A DNA stretch of 64,000 bases from Neisseria animaloris (GCF_900637855.1 NZ_LR134440.1:186001-250000); one strand, 5' to 3'; numbered from the stretch's first letter, positions 37,835 through 44,859 are shown. The notes: generated by a model from the sequence alone, not told the origin. Translations and numbers: made by a program.

Positions 37835-39201
37835 TATTTTTCCTCCGCGTTCAGACGGCCTGCCGTATTCAGGTGGCCTTTGGGGTGAATGTCGTGTTCA
37901 GGGTGTTCCGCCATATATTTCAACACCATCAGATAAGAAAGCAGCATCGCGGCATAGAGCACGATATACATCACCAACGTTAGCCCTACGTCGCCGGCCG
38001 GTACGACTTTGGTTACGGCTTCGGAAATTGGCAGGATGTCCTGCACCAGAAACGGCTGGCGGCCTATTTCGGTAACATACCAGCCCGCCAGCGTACCGAC
38101 CCAGCCGATAAACGTCATACCGGCAAATGTGTACAGCAACCAATGCGGCAAGGCTTGCGGCTGCCAGCGCTGTTTACGCAGGCGGTACCAACCGTACCAG
38201 CTTACCAACAGCATCAGCATGCCTACTCCCACCATGATGCGGAAGGAGAAAAATACCGGCGCTACCGGCGGAGCATGCTCGAATTCGCTCAAGCCTTTGA
38301 TTTCACCGTCCATACTGTGGGTAAGAATCAGAGAACCGAGATAGGGCACTTTCACGGCATAATCGGTTTGTTGTGTTTGCTCGTTTGGCCAGCCGATCAG
38401 GGTGAGCGGCACGTTTTTTTCGGTATGCCACACGCCTTCGATGGCTGCGAGCTTGGCGGGCTGGTATTCTTTAGTGTTCAAACCGTGGGCATCGCCTGCG
38501 AATATCTGTAGCACGATAGTAACGGCGGCGGCGGTCAAACCGGTTTTCATCACATTAGCCGTTGCCGAATGGGCGGTTTTTTTCAACACTTGCCATGCCG
38601 ACAGGCCGATAAGCAGAAAAGACACGGTTAAAACCGAGGCCAGCATCATGTGTACGAAACGGTAGGGAAAGGAAGGAGTAAACACTACTTGCAGCCAGTC
38701 GGCTACATGGATGATGCCGTCTGAATCCACCCAATGCCCTTGAGGTGTCTGCATCCACGAATTCAAAGCCAGAATCCAAAACGCCGAAATACTGGTGCCG
38801 ACGGCCACGATGGTAGAAGCAGTCATATGCACGCGTTGGCTGACCCGTTCGCGGCCGAACAGCATAATACCGAGAAAGCCGGCTTCCAAAAAGAAGGCCG
38901 TTAACACTTCATAACCCAGCAGCGGCCCGGCCACATTGCCGGCACGTTCCATAAAGCCCGGCCAGTTGGTACCGAACTGAAAGCTCATGGTTACGCCCGA
39001 TACTACGCCCATTGCAAAGGTAACGGCAAAAACTTTAGTCCAGAAGCGGTAAGCCTGAAGCCAGCCGCTGTCGCCCGTTTTTCCTGCTTTATAGCGGAAA
39101 TAAACCACAAACCACGACAAAGCGATGGTAATCACGGGAAACAGGATATGAAAACTGATGTTGACCGCAAACTGAATGCGGCTGAGGATTAAAGCGTCCA
39201 T
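37834..39201 (-). CDS. cydA: Cytochrome bd-type quinol oxidase subunit I (short Q loop)
   Basis: Reduces O2 to water with quinol electrons. 455 residues. Haem ligand region ISFHILFPVITIALSW (His about 18), GVVSGVTMSFQFGTNWPGF (about 61-79), RFVHMMLASVL (His about 185) and GWYVTEIGRQPF (about 372-383) are visible. The quinol-binding loop is short, as in the cyanide-insensitive (CioA) branch rather than E. coli bd-I. No cydDC genes are nearby. Its promoter lies in 39202-39390. Confidence 0.94.
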   Translation of the reverse strand: MDALILSRIQFAVNISFHILFPVITIALSWFVVYFRYKAGKTGDSGWLQAYRFWTKVFAVTFAMGVVSGVTMSFQFGTNWPGFMERAGNVAGPLLGYEVLTAFFLEAGFLGIMLFGRERVSQRVHMTASTIVAVGTSISAFWILALNSWMQTPQGHWVDSDGIIHVADWLQVVFTPSFPYRFVHMMLASVLTVSFLLIGLSAWQVLKKTAHSATANVMKTGLTAAAVTIVLQIFAGDAHGLNTKEYQPAKLAAIEGVWHTEKNVPLTLIGWPNEQTQQTDYAVKVPYLGSLILTHSMDGEIKGLSEFEHAPPVAPVFFSFRIMVGVGMLMLLVSWYGWYRLRKQRWQPQALPHWLLYTFAGMTFIGWVGTLAGWYVTEIGRQPFLVQDILPISEAVTKVVPAGDVGLTLVMYIVLYAAMLLSYLMVLKYMAEHPEHDIHPKGHLNTAGRLNAEEK

Positions 39202-39392
39202 TTGTTTTTCCTGATGTGTTTTTTATATGGTGGGGCAGAATTTTACTCTTACAAATGAAAAAAAGGCATTTTATTGCACAATTTAGCAAAGCCCGGCAAA
39301 TGGCTTTTCAGACGGCATCCGAATGAAACCGAAAGTGTAAAATCCTTGCCGCCGCGCTACAATAACCGCTTTTTCAGACGGCCTTTTCAACT

Positions 39393-39428
39393 ATGCAGCT
39401 TATTCTTGCCCCGATGCAGGGATTTTGA
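39393..39428 (+). pseudogene. dusC: 5' fragment of a tRNA-dihydrouridine synthase gene (prophage attL)
   Basis: ATG at 39393 reads MQLILAPMQGF then stop. MQLILAPMQG is the start of DusC-type dihydrouridine synthases, where APM is the FMN-binding beginning of the barrel; the intact protein would continue for about 300 residues. What follows is unlike dus and AT-rich. The 5' end of dus genes is a known integration target for temperate elements. The crossover must lie within or near CTTGCCCCGATGCAGG (39405-39420). The rest of dus should stand at the other prophage end. Confidence 0.75.
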
Positions 39429-39441
39429 GAAACTTTTAAAT

Positions 39442-39479
39442 TTGATATGTAAATCAATATATTATTTTGATATGTAAAT
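39442..39479 (+). repeat. Direct repeat TTGATATGTAAAT x2
   Basis: Two exact 13-bp copies, starts 25 bp apart, just inside the prophage edge. Spacing and position suit arm-type integrase sites; not proven. Confidence 0.5.
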
Positions 39480-39502
39480 TTATGGTGTAATTGTGGCGTA
39501 AA

Positions 39503-39531
39503 AGGCCGTCTGAAAATATTTCAGACGGCCT
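39503..39531 (-). terminator. Antirepressor terminator (DUS pair)
   Basis: AGGCCGTCTGAAA / TTTCAGACGGCCT with a 3-base loop, right after the antirepressor stop. Confidence 0.75.
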
Positions 39532-39537
39532 CTGTAT

Positions 39538-40443
39538 TTAGCCGGTTATCAAGCTGCTGATGAAGATGTGCAGCCTGCCTGCTTCCATTAATGCCTGCTC
39601 GATTTGGCAGTCGTCGATGTTTTTGTTTTCGTTTGCGTAGCGTTTGTTGTGCAAGGTTTGCAGCAATACTTCGTGAAGATTGGCAATTTCAAACAATGCG
39701 GATTCCGCATGGCCGCGCCGGTTGGTGTTGGCGGTGTTTGGCATGAGGTGCACCGCTACGGCCTGCATGATTTCGCTTTGGGTGGATTCCCGCATAAGCT
39801 GCGGTGCGAGCGGGTGGATTTGGGTTTCGGGGTAACGGTGGCCGGCCAAAATCGGGCGGCCGCCGATATCCTGTGTTTGGCGGTGAAGCCATCGCACCAT
39901 CTGTACCAGTTCGGCATAGGTGGATTCGCGCGGGGTTTTTTTGAAATGGTTTTGCAAATGCCGGTCGAAATTAACGCTGCCCCAGTTGTGGATTTCTTTC
40001 AGGCGGTCGGCAAGCATTTGGATTACCTGATACAACTCGTTGCGCGTGGGCAGTTGTTCGGCCACGCTGGGCGGTTGGATGCGCGGCTGCTGTATGGGGC
40101 GGTTGAAGTGGGCGTTTAATACCTTGAAGCATTCATCTTGATATTGTAGTAGCCGTTCACGGATTTCTGGTTTGACACGGTTTGCGTCGATACCGAACAG
40201 CCAGCCGTTCAGGTATTCGATCGGCAGGCAGGTAGTTTCGCGGGGTCTGCCATCTTCGCCACGAATGGTCATCATGACCATTCGTGATTTTAGAATAGAG
40301 TTGCGCTGAATTTTTTTATGTTGTGATACCCAGTCCAAACCGATGTTTTCGCAGATCGGTTTCATGGCGGCGTAGTGAATATTATTTTGAGTGAATACAG
40401 GCACGGTTTGACCGTGGAAAGATATGTTTTGAACTTGGTTCAT
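39538..40443 (-). CDS. Phage antirepressor (P22 Ant N-terminal domain)
   Basis: 301 residues. The N-terminal 115 residues match the P22_AR_N family: ISFHGQTVPVFTQNNIHYAAMKPICENIGLDWVSQHKKIQRN, then TTCLPIEYLNGWLFGIDANRVKPEIRERLLQYQDECFKVL. The middle (about 130-175) and C-terminal helical parts are not recognised. Such proteins bind and inactivate the phage repressor and so trigger lytic growth. The gene stands alone leftward, preceded by a structured leader with its Shine-Dalgarno in an 11-bp inverted repeat and by a candidate small RNA; see 40444-40743. Confidence 0.85.
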   Translation of the reverse strand: MNQVQNISFHGQTVPVFTQNNIHYAAMKPICENIGLDWVSQHKKIQRNSILKSRMVMMTIRGEDGRPRETTCLPIEYLNGWLFGIDANRVKPEIRERLLQYQDECFKVLNAHFNRPIQQPRIQPPSVAEQLPTRNELYQVIQMLADRLKEIHNWGSVNFDRHLQNHFKKTPRESTYAELVQMVRWLHRQTQDIGGRPILAGHRYPETQIHPLAPQLMRESTQSEIMQAVAVHLMPNTANTNRRGHAESALFEIANLHEVLLQTLHNKRYANENKNIDDCQIEQALMEAGRLHIFISSLITG

Positions 40444-40450
40444 GATGAAG

Positions 40451-40572
40451 TTTCCTATTGCTATTTACAAAAAGCCCAAACGGGCGGCCGCGAAGTTCGT
40501 AACCCTTGCAATAGGAAAAGGGCGGACTTATTCCCCGCCAAAGCGGGTGTTGTATTCGTCGCCTTCGCGGCC
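40451..40572 (-). promoter_or_regulatory. Structured leader of the antirepressor mRNA
   Basis: Two alternative long-range stems are visible. (a) TTTCCTATTGC (40451-40461) with GCAATAGGAAA (40508-40518), 11 perfect pairs that bury the ribosome site AGGA before the ATG. (b) GGCCGCGAAG (40486-40495) with CTTCGCGGCC (40563-40572), 10 perfect pairs. Small hairpins GCCC-AAAC-GGGC (40474-40485) and CCCGC-CAAA-GCGGG (40534-40547) lie inside. Stem (a) should hold the antirepressor off until opened. Confidence 0.65.
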
Positions 40573-40632
40573 ATAGGAAACTTGGGTTATCGAAACACAA
40601 AACACAAAGGAAACCAAGAAAACTACGGGCGC

Positions 40633-40708
40633 AAAAAAAATCACGATTCTGCCGTGATTCGGCCTATTGCAAAGTTGAACTGTCGTTACAAGGTTACGAC
40701 GCCTTGTG
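40633..40708 (-). ncRNA. C4-like small RNA upstream of the antirepressor
   Basis: About 76 nt, with its own consensus-type promoter (40715-40743) and an intrinsic terminator (stem AATCACG/CGTGATT, 40639-40659, then eight U). It carries TTGCAATAGG, ten bases able to pair with CCTATTGCAA in the antirepressor leader, and GTAACCTTG, pairing with CAAGGGTTAC in the same leader with one bulge. The order of blocks is right for one continuous antisense contact. Position and logic resemble the C4 antisense RNA of P1/P7 and P22-like ant operons; sequence identity to that family is not proven. Confidence 0.6.
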
Positions 40709-40714
40709 GTACGT

Positions 40715-40743
40715 AATTTAAAGATGAATAATTAACTTGTCAA
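40715..40743 (-). promoter_or_regulatory. Promoter of the small RNA / antirepressor
   Basis: Read leftward: TTGACA (40743-40738), 17-bp spacer, TAAATT (40720-40715). The -35 is perfect. Transcription would start near 40708. Confidence 0.7.
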
Positions 40744-40807
40744 GTGTAATTTTGTTTGGCATGATTAATATTTATTAACTTAAATTTAAATATATTCGGA
40801 AATAACT

Positions 40808-41287
40808 ATGGAAATTTCTTTTTCCTATGTGGATGGAAACGGGGTAGAAAAGGCGCGTTATGTAATAGCTGAAGCCATAAACTTTACTCATTTACAGGCG
40901 TTTGATATGCCAAGTGGTGAAACCCGTACTTTTCTCCTGGATAGGATAAAGCATGGGCAAGTTTTGGAAGTTGAGACGCAGAAAGTTATTTTTATTTCTG
41001 ATTTACAGGATTTTTTACCGGAGCTTATTGTTGTTCCGTCTCGACCTAGGCGTGGTAAGTGTATTCACTTTACGGGATTTTTAGAATCTAAAAAACTTGA
41101 ATTTGCCCAAATGGTAAGCGAGTTTAAACCCAAATTTAAAGTAGTAAAGAGCATTACGGGGAATTTGACTTATTTGGTTTATAACGTGGATAGGGCAAAG
41201 CCTAGTGAAAAGAAAATTGAAAAGGCGCGGTTGCAGGGTGTAAAAATATTAACTGAAGAAGAATTTTTAAATTGGTTGAAGAAATAA
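40808..41287 (+). CDS. WYL-like plus BRCT domain protein
   Basis: 159 residues, no family name known to me for this combination. Residues 1-55 look like the end of a WYL domain (YVIAEAINFTHLQAFDMPSGETRTFLLDRIKHGQVLEV, compare LxAxD...GExRTFRLDRI). Residues 83-158 look like a BRCT domain: GKCIHFTGFLESKKLEFAQMVSEF...GNLTYLVYNVDRAKPSEKKIEKARLQGVKILTEEEFLNWL, with the final Trp-Leu of the fold. WYL domains bind nucleotides or nucleic acid; BRCT binds DNA ends or phosphopeptides. Ribosome site CGGAAATAACT. First gene of a rightward accessory island facing away from the antirepressor; next start is 17 bp after its stop. Confidence 0.75.
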   Translation: MEISFSYVDGNGVEKARYVIAEAINFTHLQAFDMPSGETRTFLLDRIKHGQVLEVETQKVIFISDLQDFLPELIVVPSRPRRGKCIHFTGFLESKKLEFAQMVSEFKPKFKVVKSITGNLTYLVYNVDRAKPSEKKIEKARLQGVKILTEEEFLNWLKK

Positions 41288-41304
41288 TTAATAGGATTGA
41301 TAAA

Positions 41305-41727
41305 ATGAAGAAGGTTTTAACATTAGTAGCTGTATTGGCGGTTTCCGCCTGTGCTACTACGCCTGTTGATACTATACGCGCTAAAAATATAGCTCCTGAG
41401 CGTGTACTGGCTTATGCTGAGCCGAGAGATGATTATGCAAGAGTGGAAATCATCCGAGACGTTGGCTTTACCGGTGGTGGATGTTATATCGGTGTGATGT
41501 TTAGGAATACTGTTTTAGCTAGATTCGATCAAGGGGAAAAGGCGGTTTTTTATCTTCCTGATGGCAATTGGAAATTTGCTGTGGTTCCTGACCCTGCCGG
41601 GCGGGGTTTGTGTGGTATTGGTGGCTATGATCCTGTGTTTGAGACGCAAAGTATCCGTAAGGATCGGGATAATTTGTTTAGAATTAGTTTTGGCCCATAT
41701 CGTCGGCCTCGGTTGTTGCCTATGTGA
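41305..41727 (+). CDS. Prophage-encoded lipoprotein
   Basis: 140 residues with a lipoprotein signal: MKKVLTLVAVLAVSAC, lipobox AVSAC, so Cys16 would be lipidated. The mature part reads ATTPVDTIRAKNIAPERVLAYAEPRDDYARVEIIRDVGFTGGGCYIGVMFRNTVLARFDQGEKAVFYLPDGNW and is beta-rich with two further cysteines. It resembles small lipoproteins found in Neisseria and other proteobacterial prophages (DUF2846-like), but no function is known. As a surface protein expressed from a lysogen it may change host receptors or exclude other phages. Followed by a strong terminator. Confidence 0.8.
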   Translation: MKKVLTLVAVLAVSACATTPVDTIRAKNIAPERVLAYAEPRDDYARVEIIRDVGFTGGGCYIGVMFRNTVLARFDQGEKAVFYLPDGNWKFAVVPDPAGRGLCGIGGYDPVFETQSIRKDRDNLFRISFGPYRRPRLLPM

Positions 41728-41733
41728 TTTATT

Positions 41734-41765
41734 AAACAGGCCGTCTGAATTTCAGACGGCCTGTT
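41734..41765 (+). terminator. Terminator after the lipoprotein (DUS pair)
   Basis: AAACAGGCCGTCTGAA / TTCAGACGGCCTGTTT, 16-bp stem with no loop bases. Confidence 0.8.
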
Positions 41766-41890
41766 TGTTGTGGTGGTGTAGTGTCGGTTGTTTGGGATTA
41801 TGTTGTTGTAGGCTTTGCAGTTATCGAGTACACTAAAAAAAGGTATATTTTATATATATATTCAAAGCGTCTGTGCTTGTGGAGAAAGTT

Positions 41891-42085
41891 ATGTTTGAGA
41901 AGCCACTTTACCATGCTGTATTGAAATATCTGGGTGATAAGGCCGGCAAGGAAGAGCGGCAGGCGGTTGCCGAGGGCATTGCTGCCGCGCAACGGAGCCG
42001 TGCGGAGTTTGAGCGCAAAAAAGAATTGATAAATAAGGAAATCCATGATGGAACGGCAAGAAGCAGAGGAAAGCTGCCTGTATGA
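41891..42085 (+). CDS. Small charged protein, unknown function
   Basis: 64 residues from ATG 41891, with GGAGAAAGTT before it. Helical, with a Lys/Glu/Arg-rich middle (YLGDKAGKEERQAVAEGIAAAQRSRAEFERKKELINKEI). It overlaps the next gene by 41 bp, in a different frame, a tight arrangement typical of paired proteins. No family recognised. Confidence 0.65.
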   Translation: MFEKPLYHAVLKYLGDKAGKEERQAVAEGIAAAQRSRAEFERKKELINKEIHDGTARSRGKLPV

Positions 42086-42860
42086 TTTTATCTATATTAA
42101 TCATGATGTGTTGTCTTTTTACAATGCGCAACTGGATAAGGACGGCTTGTTAACCCAAAGTGTTGTTACCCATGCCTCCGAGGAGCAGATGAAACAGGGT
42201 TTGAAAGGCGGTGTTCCCATGCTTGGCGGAAATTATGAGCAAGGCAGCCATTTGAAATCTTCGCGGCAAAACAGTTTCGATACTTCTAAGAATATGCCTT
42301 TGAACGTTATCCGTGAGTTGAATGAGCGCGGTTTGATACATAAGGAAATTGATGCGGCCCAGTTGGGGCAGATTGTTTTGTTTTCGGGGCGGATGCAGAT
42401 TGTTGATTTTGCGTTGATGAACAGTATTGTTAAGCCTGCTAAGAATATGGAAGTGGCAGGTATGCCCAATAGTACGGCGGCGCAAAAAAGGAAACGGCAG
42501 GAAAAGGAAGCTGAAGTAAAAGCTGTGGTTTCGATCATGGAAGTTTTGCCGAAACTGTTGCAAATACGGATTTTTGATGATGAGCGGTCGGCGTGGTGTG
42601 CGGTAAAACATGATGATATGCTGCCTAATACTTTTGCTTTGGCTTTGAAACATAGTGTAACGGTTCCGGGGGAGTGGCATGTTTTGGCTGTTTTGGATGC
42701 GCTGCCTGATGATACGGAGGTAGATCGCAAGGCTTTTGAGTATATGACTGATTTGGATAACGGTTATTTTAGTGCGTTTCTCCATTTGCGCGGTGTTATG
42801 GGGCGGCGTTTTAATGAATATGGGATTACGCCGTTGGCGATTTTTAGAAAAGTTATCTGA
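42045..42860 (+). CDS. DUF6414-like protein of unknown function
   Basis: 271 residues. The N-terminus CLYDFIYINHDVLSFYNAQLDKDGLLTQSVV resembles the DUF6414 start (FIYLD...SYxSQLxxG) seen in many phage and island proteins of unknown role; the match is from memory. The middle (about 130-160) is very charged (AQKRKRQEKEAEVKAV), and the C-terminal half is a mixed globular domain with RSAWCAVKHDDMLPNTF. AAGGAAATCC precedes a double ATG (42045/42048). Overlaps the small gene upstream by 41 bp and ends at a strong terminator, so the two form one unit that is independent of phage lytic genes. Confidence 0.7.
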   Translation: MMERQEAEESCLYDFIYINHDVLSFYNAQLDKDGLLTQSVVTHASEEQMKQGLKGGVPMLGGNYEQGSHLKSSRQNSFDTSKNMPLNVIRELNERGLIHKEIDAAQLGQIVLFSGRMQIVDFALMNSIVKPAKNMEVAGMPNSTAAQKRKRQEKEAEVKAVVSIMEVLPKLLQIRIFDDERSAWCAVKHDDMLPNTFALALKHSVTVPGEWHVLAVLDALPDDTEVDRKAFEYMTDLDNGYFSAFLHLRGVMGRRFNEYGITPLAIFRKVI

Positions 42861-42874
42861 TTGTGTGGTTGATG

Positions 42875-42916
42875 AAAAAAAAGGCCGTCTGAAAATATTT
42901 CAGACGGCCTTTTTTA
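42875..42916. terminator. Bidirectional terminator (DUS pair)
   Basis: A-run, AGGCCGTCTGAAA / TTTCAGACGGCCT, T-run. It separates the rightward island from the leftward early operon. Confidence 0.88.
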
Positions 42917-43180
42917 ATGATTCATTTTCTGCCATTCTTTTTTTGCCTCGTCCTCCTGTTTGTCGAGCCATTCGGCGATGGCTGAGATGCTGACAAACAT
43001 ACTGGTTTTTTGGCTGGGTTCGCTGTTTATCACCGGCCACGGCAGGGTTTGGGTTTTGGCGCGGCGGCGTGCGGTGTGTTCGTTTATGTGCGGCATCCAG
43101 TCGGCGATGGCTTTTTCCAGCGGAATATGCGTGCTGCCGTATATGAGTAGTAGGCGTTGATGGGTGGGCAGGGTTGTCAT
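42914..43180 (-). CDS. Pyocin activator PrtN-like protein
   Basis: 88 residues matching the PrtN layout: LLLIYGSTHIPLEKAIADWMPHINEHTARRRAKTQTLPWPVI (the DNA-binding half) and SQKTSMFVSISAIAEWLDKQEDEAKKEWQKM. PrtN activates pyocin genes in Pseudomonas under RecA control; homologues are common in prophages, where the role is less clear. Last gene of the leftward early operon. The stop is 2 bp inside the terminator. Confidence 0.78.
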   Translation of the reverse strand: MTTLPTHQRLLLIYGSTHIPLEKAIADWMPHINEHTARRRAKTQTLPWPVINSEPSQKTSMFVSISAIAEWLDKQEDEAKKEWQKMNH

Positions 43181-43195
43181 TGTTGTTCCTTCCGT

Positions 43196-43411
43196 TTACC
43201 CTAAAAAAATATGCACCATAACTTCTTTGGATGGGATAAAAATAACCCCAACCATAGCAATAAGCCAAATAATAATAACAATTGGTTTGGGATGGAATGC
43301 GCTGCCTTTGTCGATACATGATCCGAGCGCAAATAGGCATGTCAGAAACCAAAATACCACGTTGCACAAGATATCAATGTTTTGTATCACTTCTATAATC
43401 CAGTATTTCAT
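43196..43411 (-). CDS. Small phage membrane protein
   Basis: 71 residues with two hydrophobic helices (IDILCNVVFWFLTCLFALGSC and PIVIIIWLIAMVGVIFI) and a short polar loop between. Starts 4 bp after the stop of the next gene upstream, with GGAG-like GAGTAGAAA before the ATG. Unknown function; size and shape would suit a superinfection-exclusion or ion-leak protein, but there is no direct evidence. Confidence 0.6.
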   Translation of the reverse strand: MKYWIIEVIQNIDILCNVVFWFLTCLFALGSCIDKGSAFHPKPIVIIIWLIAMVGVIFIPSKEVMVHIFLG

Positions 43412-43414
43412 TTT

Positions 43415-43762
43415 CTACTCCTTTTCAGGCGGCCATGGAAGCGGTTGCCAGTGGGTTATAACACCATCATCAATCCAACTATCGGAATCAGTATAAACAA
43501 ACGCTTCCGCATCGCCGTCTAAATATCCCGACCGCATGTTGTTTCGGAAGTCTCGCAGCAAGACAGTATCATCAGGATTTGGGGTTGATTCTTCTATGCT
43601 AATCCATCCGCCTTGTTTAGCCGCTTGCTCTTTGGCGGCCATCCAGCCGACCCGCGCATCAAACTGTTCCACTTCCCATTTGAAATCGGAATCTTTGGCT
43701 ATTTGCCCGTTAAACCACTCTTCAAATGCCTGCTTTTCTTTTTCCAGTTGTTCAGGTATCAT
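43415..43762 (-). CDS. DUF551 phage protein
   Basis: 115 residues. N-terminal part is helical (MIPEQLEKEKQAFEEWFN...FDARVGWMAAKEQAAK), followed by the DUF551 domain: GGWISIEESTPNPDDTVLL...DSWIDDGVITHWQPLPWPPEKE. The ITHWxPLPxPP end is diagnostic. The role of these widespread lambdoid accessory proteins is unknown. Overlaps the neighbour upstream by 4 bp (ATGA). Confidence 0.85.
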   Translation of the reverse strand: MIPEQLEKEKQAFEEWFNGQIAKDSDFKWEVEQFDARVGWMAAKEQAAKQGGWISIEESTPNPDDTVLLRDFRNNMRSGYLDGDAEAFVYTDSDSWIDDGVITHWQPLPWPPEKE

Positions 43763-44103
43763 TTGTTTTTCTCGATTTCCATGGCGTTATCAATCGCATC
43801 CCTAAAATCAAACTCGCGGGATAGTCGCTTGTTCCCATTGTAGTATTCAGGTATTGCATTCACGATTGACCACGCACCATCACCATCAAGTAATACCAGC
43901 TTTTCATTTTCAACGAGATACATTAGGCGTTCTGTATCGGGGTGTGGTACAAGCTCCAATTCATCCACTTCAACATTCCAAGCTACGGCATCCTTTTGGT
44001 CTATTGCTACAATATAGCCTTCATCTTCCCCTAAATCGGAAACTAAAAACAGCTCCCCTGTTTCTTTATGGCGAACCATATCGCCAAACTTAAATTTACT
44101 CAT
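43759..44103 (-). CDS. Phage protein with SH3-like start, unknown function
   Basis: 114 residues. Begins MSKFKFGDMVRHKETGELFLVSDLGEDEGYIVAID, a small barrel-like fold often found in early phage proteins, then an acidic middle (EVDELELVPHPDTERLMYLVENEKLVLLDGDG) and a polar end. Coupled by 4-bp ATGA overlaps on both sides within the leftward operon. Confidence 0.7.
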   Translation of the reverse strand: MSKFKFGDMVRHKETGELFLVSDLGEDEGYIVAIDQKDAVAWNVEVDELELVPHPDTERLMYLVENEKLVLLDGDGAWSIVNAIPEYYNGNKRLSREFDFRDAIDNAMEIEKNK

Positions 44104-44294
44104 TTCTTACTCCGTTTCTTACGTTGGTTTTTAGGCCGTCTGAATTTTTGCGGGCGCGGTTTGTGTTTATTGCTTTTTTCGGGGGTTCCGCCTGTGCCAA
44201 TTGTGGGCGGTATCTCTTGGGGTGTGTTCGGGTCTTTTCGCCACCACATCATTGTGGCGGCGATAAACGCAAGTGCTTTATGTGAAATTTTCAT
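44100..44294 (-). CDS. Small basic phage protein
   Basis: 64 residues: a short N-terminal hydrophobic segment (HKALAFIAATMMWW) and an extremely basic, proline-rich tail (KPRPQKFRRPKNQRKKRSKK). ATGA overlap with the next gene downstream and 17-bp overlap with the gene upstream support coding. Unknown function. Confidence 0.55.
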   Translation of the reverse strand: MKISHKALAFIAATMMWWRKDPNTPQEIPPTIGTGGTPEKSNKHKPRPQKFRRPKNQRKKRSKK

Positions 44295-44859
44295 CGGTTT
44301 TATTCCTATTTTGTTGCGCTATGCGCTTGTTGTGCCTATATGCAATATCGTTTATTACCGGTTCGCTGTTTTTAAACGCCTGCATGTAGTGCGAGTAGTT
44401 GGCTATGCCGAGCATGGCTTTAAACTTTTCGCAGCTTTGGGTTAGGTGGGTTAATTCGGGGCCGGTGGCTATAAAGTGGCCGCGTTGTTTTTTGCGTTCG
44501 CTGATGCTGTCTATTATTTCGGTGGTTTTGTTGAGGGCATCATCACAGGCCGTCTGAATTTCGAGCCTTGCCAGCATGTCGGTTTCGGGGTTGTCGCTGT
44601 ATTTGTCTAGTCCGCGCAATACGCCTAGCAGGTGGATATACAGATAATGGTTTTCGATCAGGTGCCAAAACTGTCGTTCCGTGCATGTGCCGGTGCGGAT
44701 GGCTTCAACGGTGTCGGTATAGGGTGCGGTGATGCTTTCGATTTCTTCGCTGCTTACAGGCTGTTTGCTGGTGGCGGCTTTAACCAGTATGTGTATCGGT
44801 ATGCCGGTGTTGCTGTATGCGCGGTGTTTGCGGGGGTTGTAGCGTTTGCGGCGTTTCAT
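44278..44859 (-). CDS. Conserved early phage protein, unknown function
   Basis: 193 residues, mostly helical, with basic ends (MKRRKRYNPRKHRAYSNTG and NKRIAQQNRNKTDENFT). The centre reads VEAIRTGTCTERQFWHLIENHYLYIHLLGVLRGLDKYSDNPETDMLARLEIQTACDDALNKTTEII. No motif I can name. ATGA overlap with the gene upstream. Part of the leftward early operon. Confidence 0.7.
   Translation of the reverse strand: MKRRKRYNPRKHRAYSNTGIPIHILVKAATSKQPVSSEEIESITAPYTDTVEAIRTGTCTERQFWHLIENHYLYIHLLGVLRGLDKYSDNPETDMLARLEIQTACDDALNKTTEIIDSISERKKQRGHFIATGPELTHLTQSCEKFKAMLGIANYSHYMQAFKNSEPVINDIAYRHNKRIAQQNRNKTDENFT

Larger units (their letters stand above)
39202..39537. other. Chromosome-prophage junction region
   Basis: Holds the cydA leader, the promoter side and first codons of a dus gene (39393-39428), then phage DNA with two copies of TTGATATGTAAAT (39442 and 39467) and the antirepressor terminator at 39503-39531. 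Confidence 0.7.
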
